Shown here: piece by piece, positions 25,928 to 35,069 of the stretch
Numbering within the stretch: position 1 is the first letter of the stretch
Layout of the letters: the number at the start of each line of letters is the position of its first letter
Program-made: the position numbers and the translations under genes
Origin: an uncultured bacterium
Lineage (GTDB): Bacteria > Bacteroidota > Bacteroidia > Bacteroidales > Rikenellaceae
Assembly (NCBI GenBank): GCA_905214725.1
Contig: CAJMNH010000005.1
Location: forward strand, 129,543-193,542
Reading direction: 5' to 3'
DNA length: 64,000 nucleotides
Notes under the pieces: model-generated
What the model was told of the DNA's origin: nothing
The model's input: the letters and a program-made list of their open reading frames with translations, nothing else
Databases searched by the model: none

Positions 25928-28900
25928 ATGAAAAAAAGCATATTTCTTTTGCTCGCAGGCATGCTCCTGACCGTGGGAGGGGGGGGGATTTTTTACACTC
26001 CCGGTTACGGTCTGATCCAGCAGGCACAGGCGCAATCCAATAAATTCACCGTCAACGGTTCGGTCAAGGACGACAAGGGCTCGCCGATCATCGGCGCCTC
26101 GATCATCATCAAGGGCACCAATACCGGCGTCACCTCGAATATGGAAGGTGACTTCACGCTGGACGCGCCCTACTCCGAAGCGACGATCATGGTCTCCTAT
26201 CTGGGCTATGCGCCGCAGGAGATTCCCATCAACAACCGCACGCATATCGACGTCGTACTGATCGAGGACGCCAAAGCGCTCGAAAACGTCGTTGTAGTCG
26301 GTTACACCACCCAGAAGAGAGCCACGATCACGGGTTCGGTCTCTACGATCACCACCCGCGAACTGGGGCAGTCGCCCACGGCCAACATCAACAATGCACT
26401 GGCCGGACGTCTGCCGGGCCTCGTCGTCACGCAATACGGCGGCGGCGAACCGGGATTCGACGTGGCGAGCGTCAACATCCGCGGCGTGGCGACTTACGGC
26501 GACGGAAAAGCGCCGATCGTCATCGTCGATGGGATCGAACGCGACATGAGCTATCTCTCGCCCGACGAAATCGAGACGTTCACCATCCTCAAAGACGCCT
26601 CAGCGACAGCTCCCTACGGCATTCGGGGCGCCAACGGCGTCATCATCATCACCACCAAACGCGGCCGCGCGGGTGAAAAGCCCACCGTCGAATTCAAAGC
26701 CTCGGTCGGCGTCACCGAGCCCGCGAAGTTCCCCGAATATCTGGGATCGGCGGACTATGCCGTCCTCTACAACGAAGCGCTCATCAACGACAGCCCGGGC
26801 GTCGACATCAGCAAGCTGGCCCTCTTCTCGGGCGACGCGATCGCCAACTACCGGCGGGCCAAGGGAGACAACTCCGACGGGCTGGGCTACAACTGGGATT
26901 ATTTCGACTACATGTTCCAACCGGCCGTGACGCAGGATTATTCGCTGTCGGTGCGCGGCGGCACGGATCGCGTGCGCTATTACGTATTGGGCTCCTACTA
27001 CAAGCAGGGAGACAACTACTCGATGCACGCTCCCGAGAAGACCAACGGGTTCTCGCGCTACAATTTCCGCACGAACATCGACGTCATGACCACCAAGCGA
27101 TTCAAAATCTCGGTCGATCTGGGAGCCCGCGTACGCCGGACGATCTACCCCGGAGCCTCGGCCTCCTCGCTCATCGGACTGGCCAATACGCAACCCTCCT
27201 ATCTGCCGATCTGGATCGACGATACGGGCATGGAGGAGAATGCCGAGGATTTCTACAACAACGGCGGCAAACTGCTCTACTGCGACGACCAGATGTACCG
27301 CTACAACGTTCTGGGACAGTTGACCCACACCGGTTACACGATCCGCACCGACCGCGACATCAACGGATCGCTCCGGCTGGAACACGATCTGGACTTCATC
27401 ACCAAAGGGCTGAAAATCGAGGGGCAGTTCTCCTACGACTCCTACGACGGCCACTATAAGAAGAACGTCGTCAACACCTTCTCGCAGGGCAACCTCACCT
27501 TCCCGGGTTACGCCACATGGAAGCTCAAAGACCAGAGCGTCGACGTGTGGAAGAATCAGGCGGGGTACTTCGCCCGCAACGGCGTCTTCGAAACGGCCAA
27601 CGACCGTACCGTCGACGGCACTTACGACCGCTCGCTGGGGTATTACACCCCTTATTCCACCATTCGTTTCCAAGGCAAACTGGACTACGCCCGCAAATTC
27701 GGCGACCACGACGTGACGGCCATGCTGCTCGGCTACCTGCAAAGCAGGGATTACGGCAACGACGTCGAGTTCCGCTACTGCGGCATGTCGGCGCGCATGA
27801 CCTACGGATTCCGCAACAAGTACCTGCTCGACCTGAACGTCGGTTACAACGGTTCGGAGGCCTTCGCCTCGGGCAAACGGTTCGGATTCTTCCCCGCGGC
27901 GTCGGTCGGCTGGGTGCTTTCCAACGAGAATTTCCTCAAATTCTCCAAAGCGGTCAATTTCCTGAAAATCCGCGGTTCGGTCGGTCTGGCCGGTAATGAC
28001 AACATCGGCGGCACGCGTTTCGCCTACATCCAGACTTACGACAAGAATACCGGCTACACCACCTATTTCGGCGAAACACTGGTCGGATTCGGATCGAGTT
28101 ACGACGAGGGCGCTTTCGCCAATACGAACCTCACATGGGAGAAGGCCATGAAATACAACGTGGGTATCGACGCCAAGCTCTTCGCCAACCGCCTGTCGTT
28201 CACGGTCGATCTCTTCTACGAACACCGTTACGATATTCTGACCGACCTCTCGTCGGCGTCGCGCATGGGACTGCCGTCGATCGTAGGACAGAAAGCGACC
28301 TTCGTCAATTCGGGTATCGTCGACAACAAGGGCATCGAGATCGAATTGGGATGGAACGACCATATCGGCAAGCATTTCACCTACTACGTCAAACCCAACT
28401 TCTCGTTCGCCCGCAACCGCATCAAATACTGCAATGAAATCTCCTACGTATCGCCCAACGGCGTCGACTGCACATGGCGTTACGAAACGGGACACCGCGT
28501 AGGCGAACACTTCTGCTACGAATTCGATCATTTCGTGCGGGATCAGGCCGAAGCCGACGCGCTCAACACCGCCAATTACCAAACCTTCGGCAAACTCGTA
28601 CCGGGCGATGTGGTCTACAAGGACCTCAACGGCGACGGCATCATCGACAACTACGACCGACGGGCGATGGGCAATCCCCGCATCCCCGAAATCCAGTTCG
28701 GCCTGCCGATCGGTTTCCAGTACAAGAATTTCGATTTCAGCATGCTGTGGCAGGGTTCGGCGCTCTGCTCGGTGCAGCTCAACGGCGCTGCCGTGTGGGA
28801 TTTTCCGGTCTACAACACCACGGCCATCGGCAAAGTGAAGAAGATGCACTTCAAACGCTGGACGGCCGATACGGCCGATACGGCCGAATACCCCGCCCTG

Positions 28901-29182
28901 CACTTGGGCGCGCACTCCAACAACAAGAACACCAATTCGGGGCTGTTCCTCTACAACGCCGCATACGTACGTCTCAAGAACATCGAGATCGGCTACTCGC
29001 TGCCCAAACGGTGGCTTTCGAAAGCCAACATCCAGAACGTGCGCATCTATGCACAAGGTCTCAATCTGCTGACCTTCGACGGACTGAGCGATGTGGACAT
29101 CGACCCCGAAACCAAATCGGGCGACGGCAGTTGGTACCCCATCCAGCGCGTCTTCAACTTCGGCATCACCATGACTTTCTAA
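25928..29182 (+). CDS. SusC/RagA-family TonB-linked outer membrane protein (PUL 2)
   Basis: This 1084-aa outer-membrane transporter has a signal peptide (residues 1-38, ending QAQAQS) whose hydrophobic core is interrupted by four glycines, three of them (G18-G20) encoded by a G9 run. A carboxypeptidase-D-like domain (about 42-115, VNGSVKDDKGSPIIGASI), the VVVVGYTTQKR box near 120, the plug domain (NINNALAGRLPGLVV, then VNIRGVATYGDGKAPIVIVDG) and a barrel ending FNFGITMTF follow. The longer open frame upstream to 25649 overlaps the previous gene and is rejected. It is paired with the SusD gene 19 bases downstream. Confidence 0.95.
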   Translation: MKKSIFLLLAGMLLTVGGGGIFYTPGYGLIQQAQAQSNKFTVNGSVKDDKGSPIIGASIIIKGTNTGVTSNMEGDFTLDAPYSEATIMVSYLGYAPQEIPINNRTHIDVVLIEDAKALENVVVVGYTTQKRATITGSVSTITTRELGQSPTANINNALAGRLPGLVVTQYGGGEPGFDVASVNIRGVATYGDGKAPIVIVDGIERDMSYLSPDEIETFTILKDASATAPYGIRGANGVIIITTKRGRAGEKPTVEFKASVGVTEPAKFPEYLGSADYAVLYNEALINDSPGVDISKLALFSGDAIANYRRAKGDNSDGLGYNWDYFDYMFQPAVTQDYSLSVRGGTDRVRYYVLGSYYKQGDNYSMHAPEKTNGFSRYNFRTNIDVMTTKRFKISVDLGARVRRTIYPGASASSLIGLANTQPSYLPIWIDDTGMEENAEDFYNNGGKLLYCDDQMYRYNVLGQLTHTGYTIRTDRDINGSLRLEHDLDFITKGLKIEGQFSYDSYDGHYKKNVVNTFSQGNLTFPGYATWKLKDQSVDVWKNQAGYFARNGVFETANDRTVDGTYDRSLGYYTPYSTIRFQGKLDYARKFGDHDVTAMLLGYLQSRDYGNDVEFRYCGMSARMTYGFRNKYLLDLNVGYNGSEAFASGKRFGFFPAASVGWVLSNENFLKFSKAVNFLKIRGSVGLAGNDNIGGTRFAYIQTYDKNTGYTTYFGETLVGFGSSYDEGAFANTNLTWEKAMKYNVGIDAKLFANRLSFTVDLFYEHRYDILTDLSSASRMGLPSIVGQKATFVNSGIVDNKGIEIELGWNDHIGKHFTYYVKPNFSFARNRIKYCNEISYVSPNGVDCTWRYETGHRVGEHFCYEFDHFVRDQAEADALNTANYQTFGKLVPGDVVYKDLNGDGIIDNYDRRAMGNPRIPEIQFGLPIGFQYKNFDFSMLWQGSALCSVQLNGAAVWDFPVYNTTAIGKVKKMHFKRWTADTADTAEYPALHLGAHSNNKNTNSGLFLYNAAYVRLKNIEIGYSLPKRWLSKANIQNVRIYAQGLNLLTFDGLSDVDIDPETKSGDGSWYPIQRVFNFGITMTF
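25979..25987. repeat. G9 homopolymer in the signal-peptide codons of the PUL 2 SusC gene
   Basis: Nine G form codons 18-20. At nine the frame is open. With ten it stops at 26041-26043 (TAA) and with eight at about 26011 (TGA), so a one-base slip would remove the whole transporter. Confidence 0.92.
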
Positions 29183-29201
29183 CCTTTAGACCTGTACGAA
29201 T

Positions 29202-31193
29202 ATGAAACAACTCATTTATAAAACGCTTCTTCTCGTCGGCGCGCTGACGCTCTCGGTCGCCTGCGACGACTTCCTCGATAAGGAACCCACCGACGTCAAG
29301 ACCGAAAAAGACATCTACTCCAGCTTCCAGCAGACCGAGCAGCAGATCAACCGGCTCTATTTCTGGCTGCGGGCCGCCGACCGGCCGCTGGCCCAGATCG
29401 CCAATTACAGCGAGTCTCCCTGCTGCGACGAAGCAGAATGCACCTCCACCAGCGAGGCCAACAACCTCACCAACCGCTTCAACGAAGGCGACTGGGAACC
29501 CGGTTCGGATTTCTACACGAAGACCACCAGCACTTCGTCCGGCAATGCGACGCAATCGTGGTGGCCCGAGCTCTACAAACACATCCGCACGACCAACAAG
29601 ATTCTGGAGTGCATCGACACCTACCATACGCCCGATTCGCCGAGCGAACCCGGTACGCTGATGAACCGCGTGGGCGAACTCTATTTCATCCGAGCCTATC
29701 TCCACTACGTGATCATCCGCAGTTACGGCGAATGCCCCTACATCGACCACTCCTTCGAGCAGGACGAGATTCCCGATACGTTCACGCGCGAAAACGTCCA
29801 CGCCATCGTCGAGAAGATCTGCAACGACTGCGACGAGGCCTACGACCGCGTACCCGATCAGAACCTGTCGCGCAAATTCGGCCGCGTCGACCGCGGCGCC
29901 TGCCTCGGTCTGAAAGCCATGGCGCGCTGGATCGCCGCTACGCCACTCTACAACGGTTCGACGCTTAAAAACGACACCCGCAACTTTGCGGCCGACTACA
30001 AAACCTATAAGGAGGAGCGTTGGACGGCAGCCAAAAAGGCCTGCGAGGACGTGATGAACTTTACGGTCAACGGCGCACCCCGTTACAGCCTCTACGAGGG
30101 TTCGCCGCAGAACGTCTATGCCGACAAGCTGGGCGCCAACACCAACAATTCGATGGTTCCGAGCCGCCTGTGGGAGCTGTATATCTCCGACAATGCGACG
30201 CCGATGAAAACCGAATGGATCTGGTTCGTACTCAGAGACAAATCGGCCGGCTGGTGGGGCGACAACTATCCGCCTTCGTCGAGCGGCGGCGGCCGCGAAA
30301 TGCCGACACAGGATCAGGTCGACGAATACGAGGTCATCGGCCCCGACGGTTACGGTTATCCGATCTATGCGCTCAAAGAGAATCACCGCGCACTCTACAA
30401 CGGACTTATCAGCGAAGCGGATCTGGCCAAGGCCTACGACGACGAGAATCCCTATGTCAACCGCGACCCGCGTTTCTACCGCGACGTCAGTTATCACGGC
30501 GCCACCTTCAAGAACATCGAGCTGAACACCGCTTCGGGCACCGACAGAATCAATGCGGCGAACTCCACCACCACGGGCTATTTCCTGCGCAAATTCACGG
30601 ACGGAAGCCACAACAAATCCGCCGGTTCGGGCGCCGGTTACCTCAGCTGTCCGCCGCTGATCCGTCTGGCTACGATCCATCTGATCTGGGCCGAAGCCGT
30701 CACGCGCACCACGGGTCCCAATCAGGAGGTCTACGAGATCGTCAACGCCATCCGCAAGCGTTCGTTCATGGCTCCCATGCCGCCTGCAACGATCTCCAAC
30801 CGCAACCTGATGCTCGACTACATCGCCCGTGAACGCCGTGTGGAACTCTATCACGAGAAGTGCCGCTTCTGGCAATGCCGTCTCTATCTCGAACCGACGA
30901 GCGAGACGGAACTGTCGCACGAAGAGCAGTGGAACGCTCTGCCCGGAACGACCAACGACGAGAAAGCTCAGCAGTATTTCGACAAATACGGCGCCTATCC
31001 CAAGACGCAGCACCGCATCTGCGGCATGCGCCCCGTAGAAAACGCGAGCGGCAAGATCACCGTCGGCGGCAAAAAGTACAAGATGCAGCGTTTCTGGGTC
31101 GAAGACCGCGTCTTCTCCGACAAGCACTACCTCTTCCCGATTCCGATCGACGAGTTGCAGAAAGCAAACATCCCGCAGAATCCCAGTTGGTAA
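29202..31193 (+). CDS. SusD/RagB-family nutrient uptake lipoprotein (PUL 2)
   Basis: This 663-aa lipoprotein has lipobox LSVAC (Cys at 22) followed by DDFLDKEPTD, the classical SusD N-terminus. GELYFIRAYLHYVIIRSYGECPYID near residue 155 is the SusD helical hallmark, and ARERRVELYHEKCRFWQCRLY near 545 plus a terminal IPQNPSW complete the family pattern. The length is above average for SusD, with extra loops between about 250 and 440. It pairs with the SusC gene 19 bases upstream and is followed 22 bases later by the phosphoesterase gene. Confidence 0.95.
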   Translation: MKQLIYKTLLLVGALTLSVACDDFLDKEPTDVKTEKDIYSSFQQTEQQINRLYFWLRAADRPLAQIANYSESPCCDEAECTSTSEANNLTNRFNEGDWEPGSDFYTKTTSTSSGNATQSWWPELYKHIRTTNKILECIDTYHTPDSPSEPGTLMNRVGELYFIRAYLHYVIIRSYGECPYIDHSFEQDEIPDTFTRENVHAIVEKICNDCDEAYDRVPDQNLSRKFGRVDRGACLGLKAMARWIAATPLYNGSTLKNDTRNFAADYKTYKEERWTAAKKACEDVMNFTVNGAPRYSLYEGSPQNVYADKLGANTNNSMVPSRLWELYISDNATPMKTEWIWFVLRDKSAGWWGDNYPPSSSGGGREMPTQDQVDEYEVIGPDGYGYPIYALKENHRALYNGLISEADLAKAYDDENPYVNRDPRFYRDVSYHGATFKNIELNTASGTDRINAANSTTTGYFLRKFTDGSHNKSAGSGAGYLSCPPLIRLATIHLIWAEAVTRTTGPNQEVYEIVNAIRKRSFMAPMPPATISNRNLMLDYIARERRVELYHEKCRFWQCRLYLEPTSETELSHEEQWNALPGTTNDEKAQQYFDKYGAYPKTQHRICGMRPVENASGKITVGGKKYKMQRFWVEDRVFSDKHYLFPIPIDELQKANIPQNPSW

Positions 31194-31215
31194 AAGTTAA
31201 ATCGAGATCGACACC

Positions 31216-32814
31216 ATGAAATTCACACGTCATTTCAATCACCTGTTTCTGCTGCTGAGCCTTTCGCTCCTGACGGCAGTCTCCTGCGGGAAGTCCGACG
31301 CCGATCCGGCGCCGGACCCCGGCACGGAGAAACCGACGGAGAAACCGGACGATACGGAGGAGATCAAGCCCGAAGAGGGCATGACGCTCTACGGACTCGT
31401 GGCCGACACGGAAGGCAGCCCCGTCGAAGGGGTTGTCGTCTCCGACGGCTTCACCTGCGCGGCGACGAACGCGAAGGGAGTCTATCAGATCAAGCGCAAC
31501 CGCTCGTCGAAATACGCCTATATCTCCATGCCGTCGGGTTACGAAGTTCCCGGGCAAAGCGATTTCGGCGCTTATCCGCTCTTCTACAAAGCCTCGAAAT
31601 CGCTCACGGGAAGCAACTCCACGCCGTTCCGTGTCGATTTTACGCTTAAAAAACGGACGATGGACGACACCAATTTCGTACTGGTGGCCATCGGCGATCC
31701 GCAACCCGACAACGACGACCACGTGCTGCGTTTCCGCAACGAGACGATCGAGGACGTCAAGGCCGAACTGAAACAGTACGCCGGCAAAGCCATCGTCGGC
31801 GTCGGGCTGGGGGACATTATCGGCATCGACGATCCCAAAACGCCGGGCGCGCGGCTGACGAAGATCAAAAGCGCGCTGGGAGCTTCGGGCATTCCGGTCT
31901 TCTGCGTATGCGGCAACCACGACAAGGACAAGCTCGACTTTACGGGCGGCGCCTTCGAAAACATCATGGGGCCGCTCTACTACTCGTTCAACATCGGCGA
32001 CGTACACTTCGTGATGTTCGACAACCTGCGATTCTACGAATCGACCGTTTCGGGCTACAACAAGGGGTTCACCGAAGAGGAGGTGGCGTGGCTCAAAGAG
32101 GATCTGAAATTCGTCCCGACGAACAAGCGGATCGTCATCTGCTACCACGCCCCGATGTACGACAATTTCAACATGGAGAACGCCAAAGCCATCTTCGACC
32201 AGTTGCAGCCCTACGCCGAACCGACGGCCATGGCGGGCCATACGCACTACACCCGTTATTACGTCAACAGCACCTACGGCATGCGCGAATACATCCTCAG
32301 CGCCGCCTGCGGCTTCTTCTGGCGGTCGAATACTTCGCTCGACGGGGTTCCCAACGGCTACTACATCTTCGAGTTCGACGGCACGAAACTGATAAACAGT
32401 TATTTCAAAGGAACCGACCGCGACCGTTCGTTACAGATGCGGCTTCATCGGGGCAACTCCACCTACGGCGGACAGTTCACCTCCTACACCTACGAGTATA
32501 CGGCCGACGACATCGTCGTCAACATCTTCTTCGCCGGCGACGACTGGACTTTCAAAGTCTATGAAGACGGGCAGCCCACCGACGGGAAGCTGACGAGGAT
32601 CGGCAACCACGGCGACTACTGGATCTGGGGGTATACCGTAGGCGTGTTGCAGCAGAGCGCTTCGACGATTTGCTGGCATCTGTACAAGTATACGTTGAAA
32701 AATCCGGCGGCAAAGAATATCCGCGTCGAAGCGACCGACCCTTACGGGAACGTCTACTCCTCGGATCAGTTCATTCCCGACAACGATTTTTCGACCGAGG
32801 CGCCCGACAAATAA
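31216..32814 (+). CDS. Calcineurin-like phosphoesterase lipoprotein, last gene of PUL 2
   Basis: This 532-aa lipoprotein has lipobox LTAVSC (Cys at 24) and a PDPGTEKP-type linker. An N-terminal regulatory-like domain (about 55-120, LYGLVADTEGSPVEGVVVSDG), a metallophosphoesterase domain and a C-terminal beta domain follow. Motifs in order are GDPQ, GLGDI, CGNHDKD, CYHAP and GHTHY. The first motif has Gln where the PUL 1 enzyme has His (DTH), a variation known among calcineurin-like enzymes. It is related to the PUL 1 enzyme at 12236 but shorter and lies at the other end of its operon. Probable role is dephosphorylation of the PUL 2 ligand outside the cytoplasm. The substrate is unknown. Confidence 0.93.
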   Translation: MKFTRHFNHLFLLLSLSLLTAVSCGKSDADPAPDPGTEKPTEKPDDTEEIKPEEGMTLYGLVADTEGSPVEGVVVSDGFTCAATNAKGVYQIKRNRSSKYAYISMPSGYEVPGQSDFGAYPLFYKASKSLTGSNSTPFRVDFTLKKRTMDDTNFVLVAIGDPQPDNDDHVLRFRNETIEDVKAELKQYAGKAIVGVGLGDIIGIDDPKTPGARLTKIKSALGASGIPVFCVCGNHDKDKLDFTGGAFENIMGPLYYSFNIGDVHFVMFDNLRFYESTVSGYNKGFTEEEVAWLKEDLKFVPTNKRIVICYHAPMYDNFNMENAKAIFDQLQPYAEPTAMAGHTHYTRYYVNSTYGMREYILSAACGFFWRSNTSLDGVPNGYYIFEFDGTKLINSYFKGTDRDRSLQMRLHRGNSTYGGQFTSYTYEYTADDIVVNIFFAGDDWTFKVYEDGQPTDGKLTRIGNHGDYWIWGYTVGVLQQSASTICWHLYKYTLKNPAAKNIRVEATDPYGNVYSSDQFIPDNDFSTEAPDK

Positions 32815-32904
32815 CCTTCGTCCGCCGGCATGCGCAAGGCATGAGTGCACACGTCGGGGCGCAAGCTCCGGCGGCGAGGCAGAACAAACCCTCTCTCTTT
32901 TTTG

Positions 32905-32942
32905 CAACGAACAACCGCTCCGTAACGGGCGATTGTTCGTTG
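32905..32942 (+). other. 5' UTR stem-loop before second regulator gene
   Basis: CAACGAACAA (32905-32914) pairs perfectly with TTGTTCGTTG (32933-32942) around the same CCGCTCCG-AACGGGCG core seen before the paralog at 21275. No T run follows, so it is not a typical terminator. Confidence 0.5.
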
Positions 32943-32974
32943 TCCTGATTTCAACCAACCGACCCTTCCGACCT

Positions 32975-34642
32975 ATGAAACTACTCCGAATACTCCCGCT
33001 GCTTCTGCTCTTTCTGACAGGGTGCTCCGCGCGGATCGACCGCCACCAGAAAGCGCTCGAAGAGCTCGACCGCATCATCGAGCAAAAGGCCGTTTTCAGC
33101 CGCATGAAAAGCCTCCGCATCAAGGAATGTCTCCTGCAACTCGATCTGGCGAGCGATCCGGGTGAACAATTCAAACTGTTGGAAACCATCTATAAAGAGT
33201 ATTTCAACTACAACATCGATTCGGCATATCTCTACGCCCGCCTGATGCTTGCAAAAGCCGAACGGTACGGCGACCGGCCGGCGATCAACAACGCCCGCAT
33301 CTACCTTGCACGCACGCTCTGCGACGGCGGCATGTACGGCGAAGCGAAGCGTATTCTCAAACAGGTCGATACGACCGACCATACACGGATCGACATGTTC
33401 TTCTACTACGGTCTCTACCAATCGATGATGCGCGACCAAAGGGATATCGCCGATCCAGAGATGCGCAAATATTACAGCGATTCCATCCAGCTTTACGATC
33501 TGCTATGTATCTACGCCCTTCCCGAAGGCTCCATTCCGCGCAAAAGGCTTGTTGCGAACCAGTACAACAATCAAGGAAAATCTCTGGAGGCTCTCGATAT
33601 GCTTTTACCCGAGTACGAGGCGGGTATCGAAGACATTCACATGCGGGCACTGGTCGCCTATTCGCTGTCGAACATCTACAAAAAACTGGGCGACGCCGAC
33701 CGCCGCAAAGAGTACCTGATTCGAACCGCTGCCGACGACCTGCAAACCCCCGTACGCGAAGGTCTGGCGTTGTACGATCTGGCCGGACTGTTGCTCGAAG
33801 AGGGCGACGTGGCCCGCGCCAACCGCTACATCAACCGTTCGATGGAGGATGCGCTCTACTGCAACTTCCGTTCGCGGATGCGGCAATCGTCCGAAATGGT
33901 CCAGCAGATCGGCAGCGCCTACATCGGCTCCCTCGAAGCCAAACGGCGCGCGATGGGCTATGTTACGATCGTCGTGAGCATCTTGGTAATCGTTCTGCTG
34001 GGAAGTTGCTTCACGATTCTCGTTTACTATCGCAAAGTCAAACAAATCAGCGCTATCCGTCTCGAAATGAACCGCCAGCTCCAACAGCTCAACCGCGACA
34101 TCGAAGAGCAGAACAAACACATCCGAAGCATCAACGGCGAACTGCGCGACGCCAACAACATCAAGGACGAATACGTCGGGCACTACCTCACCCTCTGTTC
34201 GCGCTACATTATGAAGATCAACGCCTACCGCAAGGGGTTGCTGAAAATATCCAAAGACGCTGGACTCACCGCCATGCTCCGCGAACTGCGGGCCAAGAAC
34301 CCCGCGGACGCCGAGTACAAAGAGTTTCTGACGATCTTCGACGAGACCTTCCTCCGCCTCTTCCCCGACTTCGTGGCGCACGTCAACGAGCGGATGATCC
34401 CTTCGGAGCGATTCGTTCTGCGGCAGCCGCAAACGCTCAACACCGAACTGCGCATTCTGGCGCTCATCCGGCTGGGCGTGACCAACAGCATCAAAATCGC
34501 CGCGATCCTCAACTGCTCGATCTCAACGATCCACACCTACCGGGCGCAGCTGCGCAATGCCGCGCTGGGCGACCGCAACGCTTTCGACGACGAGATCCGC
34601 CGCATCGACATTCCCGGCGCGCAGTCGCCGGAGATGAGTTAA
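32975..34642 (+). CDS. DUF6377-type membrane-spanning PUL transcription regulator (copy 2)
   Basis: This 555-aa paralog of the protein at 21275 has the same layout. A strong lipobox (LFLTGC, Cys near 17) precedes a periplasmic TPR-like sensor, one membrane segment near 332-355 (VTIVVSILVIVLLGSCFTILV), a coiled coil and a C-terminal helix-turn-helix (LALIRLGVTNSIKIAAILNC). The start and the membrane-to-C-terminus half are almost identical to copy 1. Residues about 135-220 of the sensor are clearly different. It follows PUL 2 after 160 bases and probably regulates it. Its stop codon overlaps the stop of the convergent HxlR gene. Confidence 0.88.
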   Translation: MKLLRILPLLLLFLTGCSARIDRHQKALEELDRIIEQKAVFSRMKSLRIKECLLQLDLASDPGEQFKLLETIYKEYFNYNIDSAYLYARLMLAKAERYGDRPAINNARIYLARTLCDGGMYGEAKRILKQVDTTDHTRIDMFFYYGLYQSMMRDQRDIADPEMRKYYSDSIQLYDLLCIYALPEGSIPRKRLVANQYNNQGKSLEALDMLLPEYEAGIEDIHMRALVAYSLSNIYKKLGDADRRKEYLIRTAADDLQTPVREGLALYDLAGLLLEEGDVARANRYINRSMEDALYCNFRSRMRQSSEMVQQIGSAYIGSLEAKRRAMGYVTIVVSILVIVLLGSCFTILVYYRKVKQISAIRLEMNRQLQQLNRDIEEQNKHIRSINGELRDANNIKDEYVGHYLTLCSRYIMKINAYRKGLLKISKDAGLTAMLRELRAKNPADAEYKEFLTIFDETFLRLFPDFVAHVNERMIPSERFVLRQPQTLNTELRILALIRLGVTNSIKIAAILNCSISTIHTYRAQLRNAALGDRNAFDDEIRRIDIPGAQSPEMS

Positions 34643-35034
34643 CGTCGGGAATCGCCATTGAGCCGCCCGGCTGCGCAGCACGTCGCCGATCCCGATTTCC
34701 GCGCTGCGGCAATTCCGTCCATGTGTTCCAGCGCCCAGCCGACCAGACGTTCCAGATGCGGCAGCAGGCTCTCTCCCGACTCCGTCAGGCCATACTCCAC
34801 ACGGGGCGGCACTTCAGGATAGATTTTCCTGAATATCAGTCCGTCGCGTTCCAGCGACCGCAGCGTCACGGTCAGCATCCGCTGCGAAATGTCGCCGATC
34901 GAACGGTGGACGTCGCTGAAACGCATCGTTCCGTTGGCATGCAGGGTTACGAGCACCAGCAGCGACCACTTGTCGCCCAACCGGTCGAGGATATCGCGGA
35001 TCGGACAAAGTTCCGTATGTAAAAAAGTTTGCAT
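34639..35034 (-). CDS. HxlR-family winged-helix transcription regulator
   Basis: This protein of about 131 aa belongs to the HxlR (DUF24/MarR-like) family: CPIRDILDRLGDKWSLLVLVTL, GTMRFSDVHRSIGDISQRML and TLRSLERDGLIFRK form the winged helix, and RVEYGLTESGESLLP the wing. The Cys in the LCPI motif is the residue that several redox- or electrophile-sensing members use. The frame extends to 35064, but MQTFLHTELCPI at 35034 is the usual N-terminus. It is divergent from a DJ-1/PfpI gene, and two tandem inverted repeats lie between them, so it probably regulates that gene in response to electrophile or oxidative stress. The C-terminal tail, rich in C, A and R, is unusual. Confidence 0.92.
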   Translation of the reverse strand: MQTFLHTELCPIRDILDRLGDKWSLLVLVTLHANGTMRFSDVHRSIGDISQRMLTVTLRSLERDGLIFRKIYPEVPPRVEYGLTESGESLLPHLERLVGWALEHMDGIAAARKSGSATCCAAGRLNGDSRR

Positions 35035-35069
35035 TTTTTCACGTTTCAAACGGTTGTAAATCACGATTC

